Origin: Pseudovibrio exalbescens DSM 16456
GTDB taxonomy: Bacteria; Pseudomonadota; Alphaproteobacteria; Rhizobiales; Stappiaceae
Direction: 5' to 3'
Assembly (NCBI RefSeq): GCF_000422785.1
Contig: NZ_AUGS01000001.1
Location: 62,001-126,000 of the forward strand
DNA length: 64,000 nucleotides
A program made the position numbers and the translations under genes. The notes under the pieces were generated by a model. The model saw only the letters and a list, made by a program, of their open reading frames with translations, searched no databases and was not told where the DNA came from. Shown here piece after piece: positions 44,448-53,777 of this stretch. Position 1 is the first letter of the stretch, and each line of letters starts with the position of its first letter.

Positions 44448-45698
44448 TCAGGAGGCATCTTCATGCATGGGGTGAAACAGACGCCCTTTCTCCGTGATCA
44501 ATACGATGATCAAAGCCGTTGTCCCCAGCAATAGATAGCCCAGCGTGAGCGGAATGGTGGTGCCGTTGTACAGAGCACCAATGCCCGCCCCAAGGACTGC
44601 GCCAAGTGTAGTGGTGACAAATCCGACCATGGCGGATCCAGCGCCAGCAAACGCCCCCAGAGGTTCCATCGCCATGGAGTTGAAGTTCGGCGCGATGAAG
44701 CCGAAGAAGAACATGACAAGGGCCTGAAAGGCATAATAGGTCCATAAGGTCATGGACCCGGTAAGGGCCAACGTTGCCCCGACAGCGCTGACGCCGATGA
44801 GCATCAGCAAGGCGCCATGGGACAGTTTGCGCAAGCCGAACCGTTCTACAAGCTGTGAGTTCAGGAATGCGGCTACAGATTGACCTGCGGCAATGAGCGC
44901 GAACACCAGGGTGAAGCTGGCCCCGAGGCCAAAGACGCCGTTGAAGATTTGCTGAGCGGAGTTGATGAAACCGAACAGTGCGCCAAAGGCACAGGACACA
45001 GCCAGCATATACCCCAAAGCGAACCGGTTCGTTAGAACAAGCCAGTAGGAGCGGGCGACAGTGCGCGGGTTCAGGCCCAGCCGTTTCTCCATTGGCAGAC
45101 TTTCCGGCAGGCGGGCAAAGCACCAAAGCATCAGTGCGAAACTGAAGGCTGTAAGGAAAATGAAAATCCAGTGCCAGTGTCCAAGGAACAGAATACCCTG
45201 GCCAACCGTTGGAGCCAGAATCGGGGCTGCCATGAACACCATCATGGCGAGTGACATGATCCGGCCCATTTGGCGTCCGCTGTACCAGTCACGGACCATG
45301 GAAATTGTCACAACACGTGGGGCTGCTGCTCCGATGCCTTGAAGAGCCCGGGCCGTGAGCATGGTCTCGAAAGACTGTGCAAACAATGACAGCACTGCGC
45401 CGACGATGAACAGCAGAATGCCAGCCAACAAGGTTGGACGGCGGCCTAACCAGTCAGAAACGGGGCCAAAGATCAAAGAAGCCGCTCCCAGACCCAACAG
45501 GTAGGAGCTGAGGATCAATTGGCGGTTGTTTTCATGGACGACACCCAGTTCGTCCCCAATTTGAGGCAGGGCCGGCAGCATGATGTCGATGGATAGCGCA
45601 TTCAGCGCCATCAATGCTGCTATCAGCAGGACCAGCTCAATAAGCGACAGCCCTGCGTGAGGCACGGAAGGCTGCCCCTTCGCAGTCGTAGATGACAT
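44448..45698 (-). CDS. MFS drug efflux transporter, Bcr/CflA type
   Basis: 416 residues with 12 predicted membrane helices. The N-terminus LIELVLLIAALMALNALSIDIMLPALPQIG is replaced here by its parts SIDIMLPALPQIG, a Bcr/CflA hallmark. FGPVSDWLGRRPTLLAG carries the MFS motif A. Another feature is MVRDWYSGRQ after helix 5. Relatives export bicyclomycin, sulfonamides, chloramphenicol or L-cysteine, and the substrate here cannot be told. It is convergent with ilvE across a strong terminator and has its own promoter region upstream. Confidence 0.92.
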   Translation of the reverse strand: MSSTTAKGQPSVPHAGLSLIELVLLIAALMALNALSIDIMLPALPQIGDELGVVHENNRQLILSSYLLGLGAASLIFGPVSDWLGRRPTLLAGILLFIVGAVLSLFAQSFETMLTARALQGIGAAAPRVVTISMVRDWYSGRQMGRIMSLAMMVFMAAPILAPTVGQGILFLGHWHWIFIFLTAFSFALMLWCFARLPESLPMEKRLGLNPRTVARSYWLVLTNRFALGYMLAVSCAFGALFGFINSAQQIFNGVFGLGASFTLVFALIAAGQSVAAFLNSQLVERFGLRKLSHGALLMLIGVSAVGATLALTGSMTLWTYYAFQALVMFFFGFIAPNFNSMAMEPLGAFAGAGSAMVGFVTTTLGAVLGAGIGALYNGTTIPLTLGYLLLGTTALIIVLITEKGRLFHPMHEDAS

Positions 45699-45867
45699 GA
45701 ATAATCCTTATTGTATTGTTCTGAAGCGCTTAGTTCTTATGGTGCGCGACGAAGAGTATGGCAGGGAAGGTCGGACCCTCTCGAGCACAATGCAGGGCAT
45801 ATAGCCGAAACGTCATGGGTCCTGTCAATGGTAAAAACCGAATGTCTGCAATGCACAGATGCGCCGA

Positions 45868-46347
45868 TTACCGAGCGTCTTTAGCCATCCAGCGCGCTGC
45901 GTCTGTATCGTCTGTTGATTTGGCCTCAACCCACTGCGGCTCGTTTCCACTGGCAGGATGTTCCTTTTTCCAGAACGGGGCCTGCGTCTTTAGAAAGTCC
46001 ATCAGAAAATCGGCAGCCTCGAAAGCCGCTCGGCGATGAGCGCTGGCCGTCACCACCAGAACAATGTTTTCCCCCGGCCGGATGCGGCCCACCCGATGGA
46101 TGATGGTGAGCCCGGTCAGCGGCCACCGTTCCAAGGCAGAAGTGGCCAGCCGCTGTAACTCTGCCTCAGCCATTCCCGGATAGTGCTCCAGTTCTAAAGC
46201 TGCCAAGCTGCCGTTTTCATCGCGGCACAAGCCTGTGAAGGTAACAAGAGCGCCGATGTCCGTTCGTCCGGCCTTGAGGTGTTCCAGTTCCGCAGCCACA
46301 TCAAAGTTACTGGCTGATACGGAGATTTTTGGAGTTATGGACGACAT
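45868..46347 (-). CDS. moaE: Molybdopterin synthase catalytic subunit
   Basis: 159 residues from the ATG at 46347, which has AGGAG 6 bases upstream; a GTG five codons earlier is less likely. MoaE, with MoaD, puts two sulfur atoms into precursor Z to make molybdopterin. GALVTFTGLCRD, LELEHYPGMAEAEL, IIHRVGRIRPGENIVLVVTAS and AFWKKEHP are typical. The active-site lysines lie in FLKTQAPFWKKE. It follows moaD by 30 bases on the same strand, and moaD follows pgsA by 22, giving a pgsA-moaD-moaE operon. Confidence 0.95.
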   Translation of the reverse strand: MSSITPKISVSASNFDVAAELEHLKAGRTDIGALVTFTGLCRDENGSLAALELEHYPGMAEAELQRLATSALERWPLTGLTIIHRVGRIRPGENIVLVVTASAHRRAAFEAADFLMDFLKTQAPFWKKEHPASGNEPQWVEAKSTDDTDAARWMAKDAR

Positions 46348-46377
46348 GATTGGCTCCTGCACCCGTGCAATGGAAAG

Positions 46378-46629
46378 TCAGCCGCCAGTCATGGGCGGAA
46401 AGAATGCGACTTCATCCGCACCGGAAATGTCCGCTTCCATGGATACGTGCTGTTGATTGGCAGCCACGCGGATGAGTTGAGGGTCCTCAAAGGCGTAGGC
46501 GTAGCCTTCATCACGCTGGCTGAGCCACAGCATCAGGTCCTTGGCGGTGGTCACGCCGCCAGGAAGGTCAATGGTTTCTTCCCCAGTGCCCACGCGTTCG
46601 CGCAGCCATGCAAAATACAGCAGCTTCAT
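46378..46629 (-). CDS. moaD: Molybdopterin synthase sulfur-carrier subunit
   Basis: 83 residues with a ubiquitin-like fold: LLYFAWLRERVGTGEETIDLP at the start and VAFFPPMTGG at the end. The terminal GG is the site of adenylation and thiocarboxylate formation. It donates sulfur to MoaE. The gene lies between pgsA and moaE and is 22 and 30 bases from them, as in many alphaproteobacteria. No other molybdopterin genes are in the window, so the pathway is split across the genome. Confidence 0.94.
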   Translation of the reverse strand: MKLLYFAWLRERVGTGEETIDLPGGVTTAKDLMLWLSQRDEGYAYAFEDPQLIRVAANQQHVSMEADISGADEVAFFPPMTGG

Positions 46630-46651
46630 TTCGCCTCCCTCGTCCGGCCAG

Positions 46652-47224
46652 CTAGTCTTCGATCAGATGACCAATACCCGCCCGGAAATAGTCGTAACCG
46701 GTATACAAAGTCAGGATAGCGGCCAGCCACAACAAGGCAATGCCTGCTTCTGAAACATAAGGCACAATGGCGTCACCGGCTGGGCCGGCGATCAGGAACC
46801 CCATGGCGACCAATTGCACGGTTGTTTTCCATTTCGCCATTTTGGTGACCGGGACACTAACGCGCAACTCGGCCAAAAATTCGCGAAGACCGGACACAAG
46901 GATTTCGCGGCACAAAATGATGATCGCCGCAATGACGGACCAATGCCCGATGGTGCCATCCAGTGTAAGCATGAGCAGGCATACAGAAACAATGAGCTTG
47001 TCGGCAATCGGGTCCAACATGCGCCCGAGGGCAGATTGCTGCTGCCAGGCGCGGGCCAGATATCCATCAAAGAAGTCGGTCACGGCTGCTATGATGAAGA
47101 TCGCCAGCGCGACCCAACGTGAGGTATGTCCCGGAAAATAGAAGCAAAGAGTTATTGCGGGGACGGCAGCAATTCGGCCGTACGTCAGGACATTCGGAAG
47201 TGAGAACAGAACTTTGGTCGACAT
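46652..47224 (-). CDS. pgsA: CDP-diacylglycerol-glycerol-3-phosphate phosphatidyltransferase
   Basis: 190 residues from the ATG at 47224. Four to five membrane helices surround the CDP-alcohol phosphatidyltransferase motif, visible as DGYLARAWQQQSALGRMLDP then IADK, with the three aspartates in place. It makes phosphatidylglycerol phosphate in the inner membrane, the precursor of phosphatidylglycerol, cardiolipin and the lipid donor used by Lgt. It is the first gene of the pgsA-moaD-moaE operon. In many relatives uvrC lies directly upstream; here three to four genes separate them. Confidence 0.95.
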   Translation of the reverse strand: MSTKVLFSLPNVLTYGRIAAVPAITLCFYFPGHTSRWVALAIFIIAAVTDFFDGYLARAWQQQSALGRMLDPIADKLIVSVCLLMLTLDGTIGHWSVIAAIIILCREILVSGLREFLAELRVSVPVTKMAKWKTTVQLVAMGFLIAGPAGDAIVPYVSEAGIALLWLAAILTLYTGYDYFRAGIGHLIED

Positions 47225-47338
47225 GTGAACCTGCACTGGGAGGCGGCTGGAGTTTAGCCGGGTTTGGACGCACATAGGGTCTGCCCAACGTCTTTAACAG
47301 AGGGAAGACTACGTGCGAAGGGGCTTGGTGACCGAATT

Positions 47339-47620
47339 TCAGTCAAACATGGAGTCGCTGACTTCATCGATAATTTGCCGGGCTTTTCGCAGGGTGAAGG
47401 TTGTCGCTTCTTCTTCCGAGCTGTGGGTGTCCGCACGAATGAACTCATGTTCCTTGATCACGCCGTCGACTTGCTTCGTGATGCGCCCCATGGTTTGCCA
47501 CTGGCCGCCATTTTTCTGGGGCTCAGCGTAAATCAGGTAGCCTTTATACTCTTCAGGCTCGACCTCGGTGCGGGTGTCTTCGGTTTGCTTGCCGCCAAAC
47601 AGCCGTGAAAAAAAGGACAT
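47339..47620 (-). CDS. HlyU-family protein
   Basis: 93 residues from the ATG at 47620. The sequence SFFSRLFGGKQ at the start, followed by EYKGYLIYAEPQKNGGQWQTMG and KEHEFIRADTHSSEEEA, matches the HlyU family of small proteins. HlyU regulates haemolysin in Vibrio, but that name was transferred widely and the alphaproteobacterial members, without a helix-turn-helix, are of unknown role. It lies 47 bases downstream of tdk on the same strand. A stand-alone or tdk-linked transcript is possible. Confidence 0.82.
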   Translation of the reverse strand: MSFFSRLFGGKQTEDTRTEVEPEEYKGYLIYAEPQKNGGQWQTMGRITKQVDGVIKEHEFIRADTHSSEEEATTFTLRKARQIIDEVSDSMFD

Positions 47621-47667
47621 GCTCAAACTCGTTTTCGAATGCATCTTTTTGGGTGCAAGTGCTGAAC

Positions 47668-48303
47668 TTAGGACTCACCCACTGGCTCTACAATAGGCAC
47701 GGAAGGGGTAGGTACGCAATCGTCCGGGCCAAGCATCCGACGCGACCAATGGTTCCTGCACAAGGAGGTGTAGGTATCTTCCCCCCCGATCACCACCTGA
47801 TCGCCTTCTTCAACAATCCGTCCGTTTTCGTCGAGGCGGGCCACCATCGTGGCCTTGCGGCCGCACCAGCAGATGGTGCGTACTTCGCGAATGTTGTCTG
47901 CAATGGCCAGCAAGGCGGCGCTTCCGGGAAAGAGTTTTCCTTGAAAGTCGGTACGCAAACCGTAGCACATTACGGGCATGCCAAGGCGATCTGCGACATG
48001 TGCGAGTTGCCAGACCTGCTTCTCATCGAGAAACTGGGCTTCGTCCACCAAGACGGCATCCAGAGGACGGGAGTCCTTTTCTGCCTTTATGGTCTGGAAC
48101 ATGTCCGTCGCTTCGTCGAAGATCATGGCATCCGACTTCAACCCAATTCGCGAGGCGATTTCGCCAATCTTGGTCCTGTCATCCAGAGCGGCCGTGAACA
48201 GCAGGGTGCTCATGCCGCGCTCCTGATAGTTGTAGGAGGCTTGAAGGAGCAGGGTAGATTTGCCTGCGTTCATCGAGGAGTAGTTGAAGTAGAGCTTTGC
48301 CAT
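47668..48303 (-). CDS. tdk: Thymidine kinase
   Basis: 211 residues, type II thymidine kinase. The P loop lies in YSSMNAGKSTLLLQ, Walker B in AVLVDEAQFL, and a structural zinc site in CWCGRKATMV plus the later CRNHW. It phosphorylates thymidine to dTMP for salvage. The fold and length are those of the bacterial tetrameric enzyme. The start codon is 118 bases from the end of the EEP-fold gene, and it may share a transcript with the HlyU-like gene downstream. Confidence 0.95.
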   Translation of the reverse strand: MAKLYFNYSSMNAGKSTLLLQASYNYQERGMSTLLFTAALDDRTKIGEIASRIGLKSDAMIFDEATDMFQTIKAEKDSRPLDAVLVDEAQFLDEKQVWQLAHVADRLGMPVMCYGLRTDFQGKLFPGSAALLAIADNIREVRTICWCGRKATMVARLDENGRIVEEGDQVVIGGEDTYTSLCRNHWSRRMLGPDDCVPTPSVPIVEPVGES

Positions 48304-48421
48304 AGATTCAAAGAATTCGTGTGTTGCCGGTTCCGTTCCGTGTCGCTGATCCCTTCATACAGGGATTCGAAGGTTCGATGGGTTTCTGGAACAGTTACAC
48401 ACAAGCCAGCTAACCCCGGTG

Positions 48422-49459
48422 CTATCGTTTCGGCAAATCTACATTGGCTATCAACGGCAAGTGATCTGAGCCCACATCTGCCGCCACCTTGACTGAGGAG
48501 AGCGAGAGCGGCGCGGATACGGCAATATGATCAACCTGCGAGCCGGCCAGATCCGCAAGCTCCGGAGCAAAGAAATAACGCGTGTTGCGAGGAAAACCGC
48601 GCTCAAACCGCGTTGTCAGGCTCATTTCCTCCAGGAGCGATGGAAAGCTTTTCGACCACGGGCTCGTGTTCCAATCACCGGCCACGATTACCGGCACGCT
48701 GTTGTCCGGATCGTTGGTGCGCTGGGCAACCTTTGCAGCGATTGTTTCCAGATAGGTGGTTCGGGCCAACAGCTTGGAGGGAATATGCGGGCTGGTTGGA
48801 TGAACAGCATAAACCTTGATGGGTGTTTGCGCAGTTTCCACGGTGAACTCTATGTAAGCGTTCAACTTGCCATAGCTTAGCGGAATCGACTGAATGCGTT
48901 GCTGCTGCACATCTGAGAGGGGCAACTTGCTGAAAACGGTGAGATCGCTGTCATGGCCGTCAGGCGGAACAATGGCGTGTGTATAGGTGTCTGCCAGAAG
49001 GGCCTGCAACCGGGGCGTAGCTGCGCCTGTTTCCTGAAACAGAACGAGGTCCGGTTGGGTATTGTTGATCACAGCCATCAGTCGCGTGTCGTCATACTCA
49101 AAGCGTTCCAGATTCAAGCTCATCAAGGTGAATACCTTTTCCGGATCACCTGCAGGTTCTGGTGGCGTGAGGGCGCGAAGTTGATCATAGGTTCCCAGTC
49201 CCAATGTCAGCCATAGAGCGGCGAGCACCGGGGTTGTGTACCCGAGAGAGCGCGACAGGATGCAGGCCAAGAGTGCCACAGCAATGGACAGAAAAATGAA
49301 CTGCGGTGCGAAAAAGGCGGCTGCCTCGGACAGGTAGTAGCCCGGTAGCCAATACGCCATGGCAACGAGCAGACCTAAAAGCCAGCTTATGCCAACAAGA
49401 CATTTCGACAGGCGACGTACGTGGACAGCCAGACGGTCAGCGGAAACAAGAGATGCCAA
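48422..49459 (-). CDS. Membrane-anchored endonuclease/exonuclease/phosphatase-fold protein
   Basis: 345 residues. Three hydrophobic segments span about residues 20-105, then an EEP domain follows. Its catalytic residues are visible in SLNLERFEYDD (N), LVLFQETGA (E), VIVAGDWNTSPWS (D and N), SQVDHIAVS (D) and VGSDHLPLIANV (D and H). EEP enzymes include nucleases, sphingomyelinases and phosphoinositide phosphatases. The domain would face the periplasm if the helix count is three. Substrate unknown. It ends 53 bases before uvrC begins to read, on the same strand. Confidence 0.87.
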   Translation of the reverse strand: MASLVSADRLAVHVRRLSKCLVGISWLLGLLVAMAYWLPGYYLSEAAAFFAPQFIFLSIAVALLACILSRSLGYTTPVLAALWLTLGLGTYDQLRALTPPEPAGDPEKVFTLMSLNLERFEYDDTRLMAVINNTQPDLVLFQETGAATPRLQALLADTYTHAIVPPDGHDSDLTVFSKLPLSDVQQQRIQSIPLSYGKLNAYIEFTVETAQTPIKVYAVHPTSPHIPSKLLARTTYLETIAAKVAQRTNDPDNSVPVIVAGDWNTSPWSKSFPSLLEEMSLTTRFERGFPRNTRYFFAPELADLAGSQVDHIAVSAPLSLSSVKVAADVGSDHLPLIANVDLPKR

Positions 49460-49512
49460 TCAATTCACCAGTGTCTGCGGCGCGCCAGTTATCGAAACGG
49501 CGCCGCCGGGGA

Positions 49513-51555
49513 TCATTCATGGAAGTGGTCATAAATCAGTTTGGCCGTGCTTTCGGAGATTCCTTCAGCCTCCACCAAGTCTTCAATACCTGCTTTTGAC
49601 ACGGCCTTGGCAGTGCCGAAATGCTGAAGCAAGGCCCGCTTTCGTGCAGGGCCAATACCGGCAATCTCGTCCAGAGGGTTGGCGGAGATGGCCTTTTTTC
49701 GTTTTGCCCGGTGACTGCCAATGGCAAAGCGGTGGGCCTCGTCTCGCAGTCTTTGAACGAAATAAAGAACCGGATCGCGCTCCGGCAACATGAAACTGTC
49801 ACGGCCATGGATGAAGAATTTCTCGCGCCCGGCGTCTCGATCGGGTCCTTTGGCGATCCCTACGAGGGGCACATCCGTAATCCCCATTTCCTCCAGTGTT
49901 GTGCGCACCGCTGTGAGTTGGCCTTGCCCGCCGTCGATGAGCACGAGATCGGGCCATTCGGGAATATCTGCATTGCTGAGGGGCGTCTCGGGCTGCTCAG
50001 GAAGCGCTTCTTCTGGCGCGGCCGGTTGTTCCGTGCCGGATCGAAAGCGGGCGGTTTGGATGTAACCTTCCGGCGCTTCCTTTTGCAGTCGCGCAAAGCG
50101 CCGGCTCATCACTTCCCGCATCATGCCATAGTCATCCCCCGGCACAAGGCTTTCGGACTTGATGTTGAACTTGCGGTAATGTCCCTTGGCGAAGCCTTCC
50201 GGCCCAGCCACGATCATGCCGCCAACAGCATTGGTGCCCATGATGTGGGAGTTGTCGAAAACATCTACTCGGCGGGGCATTCGGTCCAAACCGAAGGCTT
50301 CCGCCATGCCCTTGAGAAGGCGAATCTGGCTCGAGGTTTCGGCAAGACGGCGTCCAAGAGCCCCTTTGGCGTTGCTGAGGGCGTGATCCACCAGTTCCTT
50401 CTTCTCGCCACGCTTTGGCGTTGCGACGTCCACCTTGTGGCTTGCACGGGCAGTGAGTGCTTCTCGCAGCAGCTCCGCCTCTTCAATCTCGTGGGAGAGC
50501 AGTATGAGGCGCGGGGCCGGCTTGTCGTCATAAAACTGAGAAAGGAAACTTTGAAGGACCTCCTCAGATTCCATGCTCTTGTCGGCTTTGGGAAAGTAGG
50601 CGCGGTTGCCCCAGTTCTGACCGGTTCGGAAAAAGAATACCTGAATGCAGGTCTGGCCGCCTTCCTGAGCGACCGCGAACACGTCCGCTTCCTCTGTGTT
50701 CTGCGGGTTGATGCCCTGATGGCTTTGAACGTGGGACAGGGCTGCCAAGCGGTCGCGGTAGACCGCAGCGCGTTCAAAGTCCAGTTGCTCGGAAGCTTGC
50801 TCCATGGCTCGTGCAAGTTCCTTTTTGATCAGTTGGCTGCGGCCCGACAAAAAGGCCTTGGCTTCACTAACCAGCCCAGCGTAGTCCTCTTTCGAAACCT
50901 CACCCGTGCAAGGTCCTGCGCAGCGTTTGATTTGATAAAGAAGGCAGGGGCGTGTGCGGTTGCTGTAGTAGCTGTCTGAGCAATTGCGCACCAGAAACGC
51001 CTTCTGCATGGCATTGATTGTTTCGTTAACAGCGCCTGCAGAAGCGAAGGGACCGAAGTAACTCCCCTTTCGGTTTCTTGCGCCGCGATGCTTGATCAGC
51101 GCAGGTGCCTCGTGATCCTCGCTTATGAGGATGTAGGGAAACGATTTGTCGTCGCGCAGCAACACGTTGAAGCGCGGCCGCAGGCGCTTGATGAGGTTGG
51201 CTTCCAAAAGCAGCGCTTCGGGTTCGGTGCGCGTTTCAACAAACTCCATGGAAGCGGTGGCCATGATCATGCGCATGATGCGATTGGACTGGCCTTGAAG
51301 GCGCGTGTAGCTGGTAACGCGCTTTTTCAGCGATCGGGCCTTGCCAACGTACAAGACATCGCCGGTATCGTTGAGCATGCGATAGACACCCGGCCCCATG
51401 GGCAGGCGCTTGACGAAATGCTTGATGACATCGACGCCCTTGGTGCCTTCCGGCAGGGCGGATGTGCTGCTTTCGAATTCAATGGCGGGGGCCGTGTTCG
51501 GCGCACTGGAGGTGCTTTCAGCCTGTTCGGGCATGTCCTTGGTCCGACCGCTCAT
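49513..51555 (-). CDS. uvrC: Excinuclease ABC subunit C
   Basis: 680 residues. The N-terminal GIY-YIG nuclease ([18 protein letters not shown]) makes the 3' incision, and a UvrB-binding UVR domain follows. An RNase H-like domain with [16 protein letters not shown] and [12 protein letters not shown] makes the 5' cut, and tandem HhH motifs end the protein. It completes nucleotide excision repair with UvrA and UvrB. The N-terminal 25 residues are variable and the start could be the ATG 7 codons in. A low-complexity insert near residue 520 is rich in proline and glutamate. Assignment is secure. Confidence 0.97.
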   Translation of the reverse strand: MSGRTKDMPEQAESTSSAPNTAPAIEFESSTSALPEGTKGVDVIKHFVKRLPMGPGVYRMLNDTGDVLYVGKARSLKKRVTSYTRLQGQSNRIMRMIMATASMEFVETRTEPEALLLEANLIKRLRPRFNVLLRDDKSFPYILISEDHEAPALIKHRGARNRKGSYFGPFASAGAVNETINAMQKAFLVRNCSDSYYSNRTRPCLLYQIKRCAGPCTGEVSKEDYAGLVSEAKAFLSGRSQLIKKELARAMEQASEQLDFERAAVYRDRLAALSHVQSHQGINPQNTEEADVFAVAQEGGQTCIQVFFFRTGQNWGNRAYFPKADKSMESEEVLQSFLSQFYDDKPAPRLILLSHEIEEAELLREALTARASHKVDVATPKRGEKKELVDHALSNAKGALGRRLAETSSQIRLLKGMAEAFGLDRMPRRVDVFDNSHIMGTNAVGGMIVAGPEGFAKGHYRKFNIKSESLVPGDDYGMMREVMSRRFARLQKEAPEGYIQTARFRSGTEQPAAPEEALPEQPETPLSNADIPEWPDLVLIDGGQGQLTAVRTTLEEMGITDVPLVGIAKGPDRDAGREKFFIHGRDSFMLPERDPVLYFVQRLRDEAHRFAIGSHRAKRKKAISANPLDEIAGIGPARKRALLQHFGTAKAVSKAGIEDLVEAEGISESTAKLIYDHFHE

Positions 51556-51674
51556 TCCTGATGCTCACCTATCATCTTTGTTCTGTTCCAATAAAATGGC
51601 TCTGAAGCGGGTGCAAGCTCCAGAGCCAATCTAGCAGAGTTCACGGAAACCGCTCTACAGCATCTGCTGGAGCC

Positions 51675-52664
51675 CTAGATTTTCCCAAGGGCAAAAACCC
51701 CGTAAATGTAACTGATGTAGCCTGCCGTCAGCAAAAGCCCCAAGCCGCGGCCCAGGCACATGCGGCGCATTGCAAAGATCAATAGCAGGATTGCGCAGCC
51801 GAGCATGACCCAGATATCCATTTCCAGAATCTGCTCTGGAACGGGGATCGGGGCAATCAGGGACGTAATGCCAAGGATCGCCAGAATGTTAAAGAGGTTG
51901 GATCCGATCACGTTGCCCAACGCGACTGCGGCATGCTGGCGTACGGCCGCCATCAGCGTTGTCGCCAGTTCCGGCAAAGAGGTGCCGAGTGCCACGACCG
52001 TCAGCCCGATGACAGCGTCGGACACGCCCCACGCCGAGGCTAGAACGACAGCGCCTTCTACCGTGTAGTGCGCTCCAATAGGCAAGCCAACCAGGCCGAT
52101 GAACACATAGCCGAACGACAACAGTGCGTTTTCCGGGATCGATTCCACATCCACATCGCCCAGCTCTTCCAGTTCGAGATCGCGGTTGCCAGTTGCGGCC
52201 TTCATGGTTTTGCGGTGTTGATGGGCTGTGTGGGCAGACCACAGCAGAAAGCCTGCCAACATGGAAACAAGAACCACACCGGTCCAAAAGTCCAGAATTC
52301 CATGGAAACACAGGCCGATGAAAATCAGCGAGACGCCCACCATAAAGACAGCGTTGCGGGTTGCGCCTTTCTCGTCGCAAGGCGTGGGTGCCAGAAGAGC
52401 GGGCAGGCCCATGACAAGCAGTACATTGGCGATGTTTGAACCAACCACATTCCCAATTGCAATCCCGCCGTTGCCTTGAAGAGCGGCATTCAGCGAGATG
52501 ACAAGTTCTGGCGCGCTGGTGCCAAATGCGACAATGGTCAAGCCAATGACAAGAGAGGGAATGCCAAGCATCTTCGCAATGCCGACGGACCCACGTACTA
52601 GAAAATCACCCGCAAAAATCAGAGCGGCGAGGCCGCCAACAAGGCTCAGGTATGCAATGAACAT
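51675..52664 (-). CDS. Na+/Ca2+ exchanger-type (CaCA) antiporter
   Basis: 329 residues with about ten membrane helices. The two alpha-repeats, AFGTSAPELVISLNAALQG and ALGTSLPELATTLMAAVRQ, each with a GN(V)xGSN block after it, form the ion path. The acidic loop (about residues 150-175, rich in E and D) lies between the halves. It is the YrbG/ChaA-unlike CaCA family that exchanges calcium for sodium or protons across the inner membrane. Ion choice is inferred. It stands alone on the minus strand downstream of a 378-base gap. Confidence 0.92.
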   Translation of the reverse strand: MFIAYLSLVGGLAALIFAGDFLVRGSVGIAKMLGIPSLVIGLTIVAFGTSAPELVISLNAALQGNGGIAIGNVVGSNIANVLLVMGLPALLAPTPCDEKGATRNAVFMVGVSLIFIGLCFHGILDFWTGVVLVSMLAGFLLWSAHTAHQHRKTMKAATGNRDLELEELGDVDVESIPENALLSFGYVFIGLVGLPIGAHYTVEGAVVLASAWGVSDAVIGLTVVALGTSLPELATTLMAAVRQHAAVALGNVIGSNLFNILAILGITSLIAPIPVPEQILEMDIWVMLGCAILLLIFAMRRMCLGRGLGLLLTAGYISYIYGVFALGKI

Positions 52665-53042
52665 TCAACGATCCGGATCGTGTGTTGTTTATGCCAGCTT
52701 TGTTTTGAACCGGCTGTCTTTGTGCCCCCGCTATATAGGCAAGAAAGGGTGTGGCTTGAACCCCTGCGCCGAGTTTTCCAAGTGAGTGGCGCAATTCACA
52801 CGATGTGGACACTACAAATGACAGGGGGTATTTATATGAATAACGTAGCGGCAACAGTAGGTTGTGCCCTGTGGCAAGGAATGTCGAAAATTTGCCGTAG
52901 TTTCTCCATTTTTCGAGGCTGATGCAGCCACATTGGATCCCCATAAACAGGAGGACGCGGATTCCGAGGGGGACTCGGATACCGTCGGACTGCCCCCGAT
53001 TTCCAGCAGTCCTACCAAAGCCATATAAGTGGAGATAATAAT
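52665..53042. other. Intergenic leader region upstream of the porin gene
   Basis: 378 bases. It holds a possible 28-codon frame at 52836-52922 with AGGGGG 8 bases before its ATG, and a second frame (ATG at 52922, 38 codons) that overlaps its stop as TGATG. A third frame from a GTG at 52864 encodes a 54-residue acidic end (PHKQEDADSEGDSDT). None is recognised. A hairpin with ATTCCGAG and CTCGGAT arms lies at 52961-52980. The region may be a long untranslated leader with regulatory structure. Confidence 0.35.
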
Positions 53043-53696
53043 ATGCTGCGTATTGCATCAACAGCTGTCGCATTAGGCCTGATTGCCGGCCCAGCACTTG
53101 CCGCGGACCTTCCTCAGCCCCAGGAACCCATTGCCTACGAAGAACCAGTGATTGTATCTCAGTACGACTGGAATGGTGCCTATTTTGGGGCCAACATGGG
53201 TTACGGCTTCATGGGTTTTGACGGCAAGGCCGGTACCTCTGGCGCCCTTGATGACAACACCGACGGTGTAAACGTGGGTGTATACGGCGGTTACAACTTC
53301 ATGGTTACCCCGCAGGTTGTGCTGGGTGTTGAAGGTGACATCGCTTACAACGATATCGACAATTCGGCTGGCGGCTTCAACGTTCAGTCCGATTGGAACG
53401 CCAACATTCGTGCCCGCGCTGGTTACGCGGTATTCGACGGCACCTTGCTCTACGGTACAGGTGGTGTTGCATTCGCTGACTTGAGCGCGAAGGGCAACGG
53501 CGGCAAGGATGATACAACCGCTGTGGGTTACACCGTTGGGGCCGGTGTTGAGCAGGCGTTTACCGACCGCATTTCCGGCCGCGTTGAATATCTTTATCAG
53601 GATTTCGGCAGCCAGGACTTCGATCTGGGCGGCACCAAGTACAAGACCGATGTGAACAACAACATTGTTCGCGCGGGTGTAGCCGTAAGCTTCTAA
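53043..53696 (+). CDS. Outer-membrane porin-like beta-barrel protein (Omp25/31 type)
   Basis: 217 residues from an ATG with GGAG 7-8 bases upstream. A signal peptide ends at about residue 20 (GPALAADLPQ). The rest alternates as an eight-strand barrel with WNGAYFGANMGYGFMGF, GGYNFMVTPQVVLGVEGDIAY, RARAGYAVFDGTLLYGTGGVAF and a C-terminal aromatic residue (RAGVAVSF), as Omp25/RopB proteins have. It sits in the outer membrane. A terminator directly follows. The long leader and likely high expression suggest post-transcriptional control, a common trait of this family, but no sRNA is identified. Confidence 0.9.
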   Translation: MLRIASTAVALGLIAGPALAADLPQPQEPIAYEEPVIVSQYDWNGAYFGANMGYGFMGFDGKAGTSGALDDNTDGVNVGVYGGYNFMVTPQVVLGVEGDIAYNDIDNSAGGFNVQSDWNANIRARAGYAVFDGTLLYGTGGVAFADLSAKGNGGKDDTTAVGYTVGAGVEQAFTDRISGRVEYLYQDFGSQDFDLGGTKYKTDVNNNIVRAGVAVSF

Positions 53697-53715
53697 GCTT
53701 GGGTCATACGTGATG

Positions 53716-53752
53716 AAAAATGCGCGGCGGATTTCCGTCGCGCATTTTTTTT
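53716..53752. terminator. Bidirectional terminator between porin and GST genes
   Basis: TGCGCGGCGG and CCGTCGCGCA arms around ATTT, with an A run on one side (53716-53720) and eight T residues on the other, between convergent genes. Confidence 0.93.
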
Positions 53753-53777
53753 GACAGATTGTCCGTAACTGGTGGGC

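Noticed and set aside
49621-50979. Long plus-strand open frame of 452 codons
   Set aside because: It is antisense to uvrC, whose domains and motifs are intact, and shows no protein family features of its own.
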